Below are positions 50,950 through 62,300 of a DNA stretch of 64,000 bases, piece by piece. The notes under the pieces were generated by a model, which was not told where the DNA came from, ran no database searches, and was given only the letters and a program-made list of their open reading frames with translations. The position numbers and the translations under genes are program-made. The DNA is from Strigops habroptila (Eukaryota; Chordata; Aves; Psittaciformes; Psittacidae). Each line of letters opens with the position of its first letter. Position 1 is the first letter of the stretch. The stretch spans positions 96,588,743 through 96,652,742 of the forward strand of contig NC_044278.2 in assembly GCF_004027225.2 (NCBI RefSeq). The letters run 5' to 3'.

Positions 50950-51850
50950 ACACATTCACCAAACACCCGGCTGACAACCCCAGAAGGCAGCCCAGCTCCC
51001 CGCAGGCGCCCGCAGCGCCAGGCCGTAACTCCACTCCCGAGGGTCACAGCAGGCCATGCCCCAGCAGCAGCACTGCCACACGTGCGCCGGGCCGGCGCGG
51101 GGAGCTCTTCCCCGGCCAGACCGCGGGCAAAGCGAGGGGCAGGCTTCCTGCGGAGCGGGAGGCTCGGCTGCAGGGCGGCAATCCCTGCTCCCAGAGCACC
51201 GCCCGTTCACAGCAGGGAAGCCCCGGCCTGCGCTTGGCGGGGCGATGGCAGAGGCCCGCCGCGGCAGGAGGCGGCCGAGCCCCGCACCCCCGGCCCCATG
51301 TCTCCCCTGGGCGGCTGCCCGCAGTTTCCCGGGGAAGCCCGCACCGCTGAGCCCCGGGGCCGCGGCACAACCCAGGCCTGCCCGCTAGCCCACGGGCCGC
51401 GGGGCTGCCCGGCTCCCGGCCACAGACCCCTCCGCTCCGCGGCTCCCGGCCCGCTCCTCCCGCCAATGGGGAGAACACGGCCGCAGCCTCCCGCTTTCCC
51501 CGCTCCTAGCGCCACCACTCACCACAGCACACCACCCGCCCGGGCGGCCCTGCCGCCGCCGCCGCCGCCTCTATATAGGCGGCCGAGGGAGGCGGCGCGG
51601 CCCCCCCGTGGCCCCGGGGAAGGCGCGGGCCGGGGAGGCGCCGGGCGGGTGCCGGCCTGCGCTGCCCCCGGCGGCGGGAGGCGGCTCCGGGCGGGCGGGG
51701 AGGCGCCCAGCGGCCGGTGACGGGGGTTCGAGGTCTCCGCAAGCACAGGCCGCAGCACCGCGTCCCCGCCGGAACCCTGCGGCCTGGACGGGGCGGCTCT
51801 GAGGCCCCTACCCGCGCCCGCTGGTGGCTGTAGACGTGGCTGCGGGGGCA
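50950..51850 (-). promoter_or_regulatory. SLC25A15: CpG island and probable promoter of SLC25A15
   Basis: Strongly GC- and CpG-rich block. CTATATAG at 51571-51578 is a self-complementary TATA-like box set between GCC repeats. About 30-50 bases away on the minus strand there is a good splice donor (minus CTGTG|gtgagt, exon end 51523). This fits a very short untranslated exon 1 spliced to the 48717 acceptor. Exact start points are not determinable. Confidence 0.7.
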
Positions 51851-51914
51851 AGGCTCGGGCTGCTGCTGCTCGGGTCCAATAGCACTTCCCCCCAGAAACC
51901 CTGCGGCTGGTGGA

Positions 51915-52063
51915 CACATCCTGGCAGTGTTCAAGGCCAGGCTGGACGGGGCTTGGAGCAACCTGCTCTAGTGGAAGGTGTCCCTGCCCATGGCAGGGGG
52001 TTGGAACTAGATGATCTTTAAGGTCCCTGCCAGCCCAAACCATTCTGTGATTCTATGATTCCC
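51915..52063 (+). mobile_element. CR1 LINE tail (plus strand)
   Basis: Typical last 150 bases of CR1: ggcagtgttcaaggccagg, ggagcaacctgctctagtgg, gttggaactagatgatcttt, ending in attctgtgattctatgatt octamers. It abuts the right edge of the SLC25A15 CpG island. Confidence 0.92.
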
Positions 52064-55000
52064 CATTTCCCAAAATACAAAATTCCCATTAAGTTTAACA
52101 CACGTATTAGAGGACTAAACGGTACAAGTTTGGAACTATCTTATACTTGAATAATAAAGAAACAGCATCTGCAATCTTCTGTCTAAAGTTATACACCTGA
52201 CATCTTGGATACTGACTAAAGTAAAGGGATTTTTTTTCTGCCTCTTTAGTTGGATTGTATATTCAAATAATTGTGGAGATGCAAATAAAAAAGGTGTCCC
52301 TGTTTTGCAGTCTGCTAAAACCTCTAGCTATATACGTGCATAAATGACAGTGACCCGTAGCACGTTAAATTGGACATGGACAGACATTCATAAGCAATTT
52401 GCTGAAGATCACCAAATGACTTTTCCTAAGCTGAGGTACCAGTTTTGTGCTCCTAGGTTCTTGGCAATATGAAGTGGGCACGTAGTGGCTTAAACCACTG
52501 TTATGAGGGCTAATACCACTTTCCTCAGCTGAAACTGCACAGAACTCTTTCTTTCCCTCCCCCCCCCCCCCCGCCTTTTTTTCCTTTTGATTAGCAATTA
52601 ACTGAAGTGCTTGCAGTAAGGCTCATCGAAGCAGTGCCCAGCTGAGAGCAGCAGGACACTGTACAGCCCGCAGAAAGGTAAATGAACAGTAGCTCTAATG
52701 TGTCTCGGTGATCAGCAATACTCGAGATACTCTGCCAGACCAGGCAGTGTTTCTGGGCAGTGCTGTACGCCTGCAATTGCTGCTGAGCTGCACATGTGTT
52801 TGCGTGGATTGAAACATCAAACCTACGTATTTGAGCTTACATCCATGGTGTTTTCCGCCAAATAAAACTGACAGCTCCTACTTTCAAATCCCAAGCCAAG
52901 AAAAAAGTGTTATAAATACCAGAAAGTTAAATGTACATTTCCCCCCATCAGTTTTAATTAATTGTAGGGTTCAGATATGATTTTTCTACATGGCTATTTT
53001 CTTGAAATGTTCTTTTTAATGGTTTGGAGCTATTATGCAAAATATGGCAATTGTTAAGGAAAAGCAAGCTAGGTTATAAATGGGTTTAGAAACAATACAT
53101 CATATCGTAAATGACTTTATGACTTTAATGTAGAAATGATTGCTGAGATGTGGTAACCAGTTAGTGTTTTGAGTTAGTTGTGCATCTCAACTGACCTGAA
53201 GTACTGAGAGATCACTGTTTAGTCACAAAGAACTGACCTGTGTACTGACTTCTTTCTTAGCAGGACTGCAGCGCTGTTGGAAGACCCAGTTGGTGAAAAA
53301 CATACAACTTCTAATGCACTGAAACTTGCAACTAATATGCCATTAAACTGCGTGCAGCCCGCTCTTGCCATTTGCCAGCTGAAAAATCAGGCCTGGAGTA
53401 TTTCAGGATGTTTCTTCATAATGCCCTTCCTCGGGCAGACCACCAGACCCGATCTTGTTTGCATCCTGCACAAAACACCGAGATGGTGAGAGTACTTGAA
53501 ATGTTGCCCGAGAGATTTTATAGCTGTGAAGTGCAGCACTACAATGAGCACATTGCCACCACATGGCTGTTTCTGCTACCTGCACCCTAGCCGACTAAGC
53601 CAAACCGTACTTTTTGCGTAGAGGTCCTAGTGGACAATTTGTAGCTTAATTTCAAGATTCACCTCAAAAGATTTAGGCAGGACATAATTGGGACACACGT
53701 GCAGAGAGCTTGGCTTGTAAGTGCTCTACAGGAATATGGAAGTGCTTTCTGGTACTGAAGGGGCCTGGCTTACGATATCGGTCTGATTTACAGCACAGTA
53801 AAGCACGAAAGAGGTCTTTGGAGGAAAGATGCTTCTTTGCAGTATGAGAATTGTTCTTCCAAGTTCTGTTTTCTATACTTTGATTGCACAATAAATAATT
53901 TTCCTTCGTTTGCTTAATATTCTTGATAACTACCAGTTGCCATGGAATTATGGTGCACAAGGAGCATTTTCTGCCTGTTTATTAGCCAACTGCAAATACT
54001 TACCCTGAAAATCTTGTGCAAAACCAGCAACCCAAAAGACCAACACACAGAGCTGAAAATGGTGTTTCTTGGACATTTTTGTAAGACTTCTATCCTTTTT
54101 TTAATGACTAATTGTTCAGGCATGCAATGGAGTTATAGAGAGTTAGTTACTGAATATCAGCCAAACTCTGGGAATTGTCTTCGTACATTGCCCCAGCCAG
54201 GGCAACATGATACTACCAGGTAGCAGTTTGCAGGAAAGGAGGGTGTGATGCAAAAGAGTGGATTTTCAGGAGTAAGAGTAATTTGTTAGTGAAGTTACCT
54301 AGATTAAAAGATCTGTGTGTGGGAAGTAGGGGACATTTGTATATCAAAGGTAAAAAAGTCACTTTGAAATTGCTATTGGATGCAATAGGAAAAAACCCAC
54401 CAACAACAACCTCCCCCCCAAAAAAAAACCCAAACAAACCCCAACAAAATAAAACAAATCAACAAGACCCCCCAACCTTGAAGGACAAAAAGCACAGAGA
54501 CAAGTGAGTACTGCCAAAAGTCAGGCAGAGTTTGAGGAAATTGGCCTACAGCAGCAGTTCCCAGTTCACTGGGGTTTTGTTTGCAATTTGGTTTTAGACT
54601 GGCTTGAGCCAGCTTGAGGCTGGAAAAACACCACATTTCATCTCTTTGGTATTTATAAGCCCAGTTATTTTTTAGATGTGGACAGACTTTGTCCAGAAAA
54701 AAAGAAGGTTGTCTTCTTTTTCCTGTCCTTTGCTGGCTTGTGCTTCCTACATGATACTTCTGAGCCATGGTTGACGTCTGCCACCCAGCTGGAAAGAAAG
54801 CACAAGGGGAAAAGCATGGCAGCCATGCATGCAGAGAGGGTCTCCTGACCTTCAGAGGGAGGTGAGGTGCTAAGGGGCTCTGCGGGCACCTGACCTCCTT
54901 CTGAAAATGTCAAGAAGCGAGGCAGTGAACAGGAGGTGGATGCCAAGCCACCACCGTGGAACCAGCCACGCATCAGAACGCTGGTGTTTTATATTTAATG

Positions 55001-55640
55001 TTCTCAGTACCACAAGCTTTAGAGATAGGTGAGAGACACTTGAATTAGCTGGCTGTAAAGGAATCACCTTTTGAATTTCTTAAAGCAGCTTATGCTCTGA
55101 CATACAAGATCATCTGTCCTTTGGAGAGGTAACTTTGGTCTTCAGATACCATGACAGCACAGTTCTGGATGCTGCTGTTTCATTTGTCCTCATCTGTACT
55201 GCTGACAAGAGTCTAAAAAAGGACTCTTTTGGGAACTTAGATCTGTTGAATCTATTAAATCTATTTCTTAAATATCAAGAAATATATACTTAACTCTTAG
55301 GAAACTGGCATGTGCGAGCCACCCTCCTGCAGGAGCAGGACAGGTAATGCAGAGCCAAGTTAATGAGTATTCAATGGTGGAAATAACAGGAACCATCCGA
55401 TGAGACACATGAACTTAATAGACACGAATCTTTCTCCTTTTTTTTTCCCCCTCAAAATAATCGTTAAAGGTAGGTGCTTTGCGGCCCCAACAGAAACCCT
55501 TGCATGTATCTGCTCTTGTTCTTGCAGCTTCCCCGAAGCTCTTGGGTGTTTCCAACCATTACATGCTTCACAAGGGACATCCCAAGACTTGCTTTACGTG
55601 CCTGCGGCTCCTGGCACCGAGTGACCGGAATGGTTTTGGC
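52064..55640. other. Intergenic stretch between SLC25A15 and MRPS31
   Basis: Separates the two divergent genes. No exon, RNA gene or clear mobile element was recognised. It contains a C run near 52559-52572 and an A/C-rich simple stretch near 54411-54480. It may hold distal promoter elements of either gene. Confidence 0.5.
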
Positions 55641-56310
55641 AGAGGACTGGCAGTACCGGGCCGGGCGGAACGATGGTGCGCGGAACGCTCGGCGCAGCTC
55701 CCGTTCCCAGCCGGCAGCGCCGGGACCGGACCGCTGCGGTGGCCGCGCCGCGGGCACGATGTGGAGCCGTGTCGGTGTCCGTGTGTGGGGCGGCGCGGCC
55801 GGGGGCTCCCGCGGGCTCGCGGTGCGGCTCCTGGCCGGGCCAGCCAGCGGCCGGGAGGCGGCGGCGGTAGCGCGGCAGCAGCGGAGCCCTTGCAGGTACC
55901 GTTGCCTCCGCATAACCCGGCGGCGGCGGGACTTTCCCGGGGTGGGGAGGCCGCGGCCGCTGGAGGGCTGGGTGCGCTCGGCTCCCCGGGGAAAGCCGGT
56001 CCGGTTCGCCGCAGGTGGGGCCGGGCCCGCCGCGGCCTGTGCCCGAGGGCAGGTTGTCCGCCTTGGCCTTCGCGTTAAAGGCGGGCCTCGTGTTTTAGCG
56101 GCTCTCTGCCGTGGCAGTGTGCCTGGGGCGGGCCGGTGGGGTGCGGGGGCCCGCCCGGTGCGCTCGGTGCCGCCTTCAGCTGTGCTGTTCCCGGGTGCCG
56201 CGGGGGTTAAGCCCGCTCGGGCAGGAAGCAGGGCAGGCCCCGGTCCGGGTGTCCTGCTGGGGCAGGGAGCTAACGACACCGGTGGGCGGAACTCACGGTA
56301 AAGTGAAGGT
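55640..56310 (+). promoter_or_regulatory. MRPS31: CpG island over MRPS31 exon 1
   Basis: Dense CpG block around the first MRPS31 exon and the start of its intron. No TATA box was seen, consistent with a housekeeping promoter. The large open frames on both strands here reflect base composition rather than coding. Confidence 0.75.
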
Positions 56311-59300
56311 AGGGAGAGGGGAATGGTTTGGGTTGAGTTTCTACCCTGAAAGAGGGTAGATTTAGGTTAGATATTAGGAAGATCTACTGTTAAGGTGGTT
56401 TGCAGAAGCTGCGGCTGCCTCATCCCTGCAAGTGTTCAAGGATGGGTTGGATGGAGCTTTGAGCAACCTGGTCTAGTGGAAGGTGTCCCTGCCCGTGGCA
56501 GGGGGTTGGAACGAGGTGACCTTTAAGGTCCTTTCCAACCCAAACCAGTCTGTGATTCAGTGTGACCTAAGCATAATTTTACACCGTGTGTATCAGCAGA
56601 GTGGTACTGCCAGTTTGCAGAGGTACTTGCCCAAAGCACTGGCTAAAAGTAATATTTGGAAGTTTGGTTTTATTTTTTGAAAAGATTTTAACTGCTTTTG
56701 ATGAAAAGTCAGTTGTACATTTTTTTTGCTTTCAAAGCTCCTCAATATTTTGAACAAGCTCCAATACTGTGATAGCCTCATGTATGAAGGAGCTTGGTTT
56801 CTTTTGTAGTTGTGTTTGCTTTCTAAGGCTAGGCTTTTGAGCATAAGACAAACCTGATGGTAGGTGAAATACAGTAATGGAAGCTGCAGTGTACTACTGG
56901 CTTTAAATGTTTAAGGCTTGCAGTCTTGCTGTAAGCAAAGATCTCTGAGTGGATAAACAGTTTTAAGGAGGATGCAGCCTGAATTAATGGAAAAGATCTG
57001 TGAAGAGCAGCTCACTGTAAAACAGCAGGACTCCTACCATCAGTAATGTGGTTCTGAAGCTCTCCTTAAATTTTCCTGTCACTTCTCAACATCGAAATTT
57101 AGGATTTAATGCTGACAGTTTGTTAAATGCAGAGTGGCTGAAGTAATAACATGGTGCCTACTGAGACTAGCAGGCTATTTTTTTTTTTAGCCAGAGAGAT
57201 GTGCGTGAGGGGGGCAGGTGTGTAAAAATTCCTTCAGATTTATTGAAGTGTTTTAAGATCTGTTCAAGTGCTTTATTTTGAATAATAAATGTATTTTTTT
57301 CTTTAGTAGCTTGATGATTTTTAAACAACAAAATAGTTATAAATTTAAAGATTTAAATATTTAATTTTAGAATGTTAAAGAGAACAGTTCTTTGAATTTC
57401 GTGATAGTTTTTTTCCAAAGAATGCAGTTGTGTCTGTGTTGCAGCAGCATCCCAAGCAGCTCCCTGCTTCCCTGGCTTCACATCCTCTCCTGCACCATGT
57501 CAGTTTTAGCTTCTTTAGAGTGATTTGGTAAACTACGTAGAAGAGCTGTTCTGGAGGGAAAAGTAACTGAGATAACTTTTTTGTTAGTTACTGGATTATC
57601 TTGCAGCAGGATCCATTTCCCCATATGGCTGCACAAATGCCTGGCTGTTATATTGCAGAGCATTGGGTAGGGGGATTATGATCCATAGTTGTGCACAAGT
57701 ATGAAGCTGTGTGAAGCTAAATCTGTGTACAATGTTTTTCCAGGTGGCTGGGAGTGATCTCTTTGTTGCCTCATTTTAAGAGTTTCAGTCAGTGTTCTAT
57801 AGTGCTCATGAATCTAAGTATCAGGTACCAGCAGATTCAAACTCTTAGACTGCTACCTAATGCAGAAATACTGTAAAAGTTATAAGTTTATAGATTAAAC
57901 ACAGCTTATTTGTGGAGGAAATAAAGTTGTTTACTTGATTTTTGTGATGAAGAAACCATAAACGGTAAGAATTTTCAGTAGTACCCTAGCCCTTCTCAGA
58001 AGTCAAAAGGTGCATGTTTGGCATGTACTTAACATACTCAGTTTGCTCTCGGGCCTAAGCAGTTGTAACGGATGGGGTTTTGTAAGTGGTTTTGTAGGCT
58101 TAGAAAATTCAGCCTCAGACCTTATTTGTAACCTCTGATTTTGATTTATTTGTTTATTTAAACTTTGTATATCATCTAGCAAAACACAGAAACTCTTCAG
58201 CACAAGCAGCGTGCTTTCTGCTGAGAAAGATAAACCTACCTCTTCCAAAGACAGCACCACTGAAGAGGCATCAAAGAGTGAGGGGGGTGCAGCAATAACA
58301 CCAAAGAAGAAGCTGTTAGACATTATTGGTAACATGAAGGTAGAAGTGAGCTACAGGAGGAAACTCCAGCAGTTAAAAGCGCGCGAGATGAGAAAGCAAG
58401 CCATAAACAAGCTGGGAAGCCCAGACAGCGAAGATGCTGTACTTCAGAGGACTAGAGAAGGGATGCAACGGTAAAGTATAATAAACTTTTCTCAGCCTGT
58501 TTCATGTTCTCTTTTTTTTTTCTTTCCAGATTGGTTTTTTTTCATTATCTAAACCAAAAGCCATTTCCAAGCATGAACAAGAATCTTGTAAGAGAAAGTG
58601 GTGTACAGATGTAGATTGCATTAAATCACAGGGGAGAATCTGGACGAAAGATCGTGTACGCTTTCTACCAGAAGCAACCTTTTTCTGGGCTGAGGCTCTT
58701 GAAAGGTAGCAATAGCATCTGCCTGTGGAAAGTTATTTTAATGGGAGAGGGAAATACTGTTTAGAGGAAAAAGGAAAAAAAAAACTATTTAAGAATGGCA
58801 TCATGGCTGTCAAGTCTTGTGAGTGGCTCCCTCCCACAACGTGTTAAATCATGTTTAGAACCCTGTGGGTGTACACTGCCTGTGGTCTCCAAGCTTCACA
58901 TCCAAGGGGCTATGCAGTGGTGTAGGGCTGCCGCTTTCCTAGCTCTAAGAACAAGAGCTTGTTAGTGTCCTTTGGCCATTGATGATTAGGACAATATAGG
59001 GCAAACCTGGCTGTCCCCCTAGCCACTCCCATTTGGGATAATGTGTAAGTGTAACTTACGAATTTTTAAGACGTGAAAGTACAGAAATGTCAAATTAAAT
59101 CTATTAAGGCTTTTGAATTTTTTTTCTCTATTTCCCTATCTGTTGTGTCCCTTACAGAGGCAAGCCTTTAAATCCAGAACTGGTGGAGGCTGCTTCTGCA
59201 GTTGCTTCTTCCCTACCACTCAACAAGAAGCAGACAGAATCAGAACTACTTGCACAACTAAGACGACACGAAGAAACCACAGATAAACAGAAAAAGGGGG

Positions 59301-59316
59301 GAATTGTTGACATACG
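55759..59316 (+). CDS. MRPS31: Mitochondrial ribosomal protein S31 (5' part; gene runs off the right edge)
   Basis: Subunit of the mitochondrial small ribosomal subunit. Coding exons 55759-55895, 58180-58470 and 59158-59316; phases agree (AG|C, CG|A), giving 195 residues of an expected 390 or so. Residues 1-45 are Arg-rich with almost no acidic residues, as in a mitochondrial presequence. Then follow [13 protein letters not shown] and [16 protein letters not shown], matching the family's repeated (L/N)II.xMKVE motif. The best-matching part is [20 protein letters not shown] followed by [13 protein letters not shown]. The third exon's donor is weak (ACG|gtctgt); unspliced it would stop five codons on. 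The start has no upstream in-frame stop nearby and was chosen for its targeting sequence and position in the CpG island. Divergent from SLC25A15, as in human 13q14. Confidence 0.88.
56320..56566 (+). mobile_element. CR1 LINE tail (plus strand)
   Basis: In MRPS31 intron 1. It starts near gggtagatttaggttagat, continues with gagcaacctggtctagtgg and gttggaacgaggtgaccttt, and ends at ccagtctgtgattcagtg. Diverged copy of the same tail as the element at 51.9 kb. Confidence 0.9.
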
Positions 59317-62300
59317 GTCTGTATATTGAATTTTATTCTCAAGAATGTTCAAAATTCTGATTTTGCAATATCATCTTGAAGGTGACTGGGTTCTGTCTTG
59401 GAAAGATGGCCCTAAAAGATATATTTGCAGAGATTATCCTTGGAATTAGTGATCATTGGTCTGGTTATACCAGACTCCCTAAATTTTGTCATCATTATTC
59501 TAAAACGGTTTTGCAGAAATGGAATTGTTTTCCTGTCCAGGATTATTACTTTCTTGGAGAGGCTAGCAAAATAGCAGATTATTTATTTTTTTTACTCCAA
59601 GCTTCTGAAATTCTCACACAATGGATGGATTTGTAGACGTTTCAGACATTCTGTCTGGACTGGTGAATTTTCATGACAGCTCTGCAGAACTGAACTAGAG
59701 CAGCTCTATTTATAGCCCCACCCTTCCTTTCAAAACTTTCCAGTCAACCCAAGAAACTCATCTCTTGGCTTAACTCATTTCCAGCGTGGCTTTCAAACAG
59801 ATGAGAAACACTTGTTTGGAAACAGAAACAGTTGAGCATACTGCTCTTCTGGACGATGGCTAAGGATAGATTTTTCATTATATCTTCTTTTTTCCCAGCT
59901 AGGATTCAGATAACTACTCAGAAAATAAATCATTAAATTCCGGTGAAATGCTGAACTAAACAGAATTCTGGATCTTCAGCAACATAGGAATGTGGAACCT
60001 TTATTTATGGTGGTTTGCAGTGTGAACTGCAAGCTGCTTACCTTAGTTTTAATTTATTCTGTGAAAATGAATTTGTCCTAAAGCAGGATTTAAGTTTGAC
60101 CATGTATTATTATTTGTAGGTTGCTCTAGGGATCAGTAAAAGATCTGCTTTGTATGTTTATCAAGGTACTGCTCACAGAACAGCTATTGATGTTTGTGAC
60201 TGATGCCTGTCTTTTAAGTGAGTGAAAACTAAGGAAGAGTGTGACAAATGTTTGCAGACAGGTTGTGTTAGACGGTTGCAGAGAGACTGGAATATATGAC
60301 GCTCAGTGAATAACTTTGTTGAACAAAATGCGTGTTCTTCAGAGCCTGTGAAGGGAAAAGGGAGAAACTATGTAAGTTTCCCTTTTAGCCTGCATTCATG
60401 ATTCCTTACCAAGTGCTAATGGCTGTAGTGGAGAGCAGAATGAAAGTGTCTCCAAACATAGAAGTCTGTGCTATTTGAGGAGCAAGTATGGGTTTAGGTA
60501 GTACGTGCAAGCATCTCCGGAGGACACACACTGTGTGTGCACTGTTTTCATAATGTCTTTTCAGCCTGAATATAGGAGAACCTTATCTCTCCATAGGCTT
60601 TTGAAGCCAAAATGAGTAGCTTTAGAAGTTAGAGGTCTGACTGTTTTATGTAAAATTGACATGTTTCTACATTTTTTTTTGTGTGTGCAATATTACAGAA
60701 AACTTAAGAGACCCTGCATAACATAGAAAGTATAAAGAAGGGACTATTTTATACAAAGCATATTTTCATTAAAATATTAGTTACTAGTGGGGTTGTTCCA
60801 TCTCTGTCACTGAGGTTTTCAAAAGGACAGAGTACACAAGTGTCTTAATAATGGCATTAGCTGTTGCTGACCAACTTAAATATTATTAGAACCTACTTCA
60901 TTACCTGATAAGATGTTGGAGGACTGTACTGATACTGGCTGAGCTGCTGTGTGCAGTGGCTAACCTCATATGCATCTGCATCTATTTGTTAAGGTATATT
61001 CTTCTCTAAAAGTGGTTGGTCTGCCTGCTGGCATCAAGGACTCGCTGTCCTTGTCGCCTCGAAGCACTTACCCAGCTGTGGTTGCTGTGGAAGAAGGAAG
61101 GTACCTAAGGAAGCTATAGTCTAAGCAAAAAGACTTTTTTTGTCTTGAAAGAGTGTTTAAATTCTACAGAAATTTAAAAACAAGTCCCTGAAGCTGTATA
61201 GTGCCTCTGCATAGTTGATTGATGGATTAAGATGTGCTGTTACAACATTTTGTAACATGCTTGTGGATGAGTCACTATGGTTAGAAAAATGGTTAGAAAA
61301 ATGCATTTTCCTCAACCAAAACCAGCCTTTTTGGTTGGCTAGGAATGTCATGGTTGGCTTGCTATGTTTTTAGTTGGCAAGTTCTACTCCCTGGGATAGC
61401 TTTGAGCCTGAGCTTGTTTCCCCTTGGGAATATAGATTCTTTTTTCTTTTGTTTTTTTCTCTCTCTCTCTCTTTTTCCCCCACTATACGCTGAAAAGTTT
61501 CATTTTCTTCCTTAACAGTTATGTAACAGTTTGAAATTCTTACCAGTGAATGAATTTTCAAGAAACACCAGCAACTCCTGCAGACTGTCATGACTGAAAA
61601 CTTGGTTAATAGTAACCTTTCTGAGATAAATGTGGTACTTTCAGCTTCCTGGTTAGTGTTTAAAAATGTTGATTTTAAAAAGCCCAGCAGCCCTCAGACT
61701 TCCTTGGGCATGACTTTATGCTCCAGAATACCTCAATCTCACAAGGCACTAAAATGCTTTTAATGCATTAGAAAGCAATTACTTTTATTCATACATGATT
61801 ATTTTGTGTTGAATTTTATTTGACAAGAGAGCACGGGTAATTAACATATTATTTTTTTCCTTAAAGGTTTTGCATTCAATATACTGGCACACTTCAAAAC
61901 CCAATGTGTATTCCTCCATTATTTAAAGTTATTTAAAAATGGGACACCTTCACAAGCAGTAGAGCTGTATAATACTCAACTAAAAAGATTGGGATACTGC
62001 TATTGAGATTTATGATACATGATAAATCATACATTGTCCAGATCTTTTAGTTTGTACTGGGTTTTTTTTTCCCCAGGATTGTGGCATGGCCTCCAGAGGT
62101 CACTGTTGTATGCAGTTGTCTCATCGCCTTGTTTTGTAGACAGCATGAGGACAGCGTGTTCGCTAGGAGGGGAAAATATTAACAATACAGGAATTTATTT
62201 TTCTGAGTGTGGGATGGAGTTTCACTCAGTGGAAATTACAGCAGCACCATACCAAAATAAAACCTGCAGCACTACAACTTGAAATTCCAGCCCCTGTTTT

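Noticed and set aside
51044-52043. Several 100-210 codon frames in the SLC25A15 CpG island
   Set aside because: Low-complexity GC-rich frames on both strands without homology; they also run into a CR1 tail.
55464-56301. Open frames of about 270 codons on both strands over the third CpG island
   Set aside because: They overlap each other and the true MRPS31 first exon. Only the 137 bases from ATG 55759 have splice, phase and family support.
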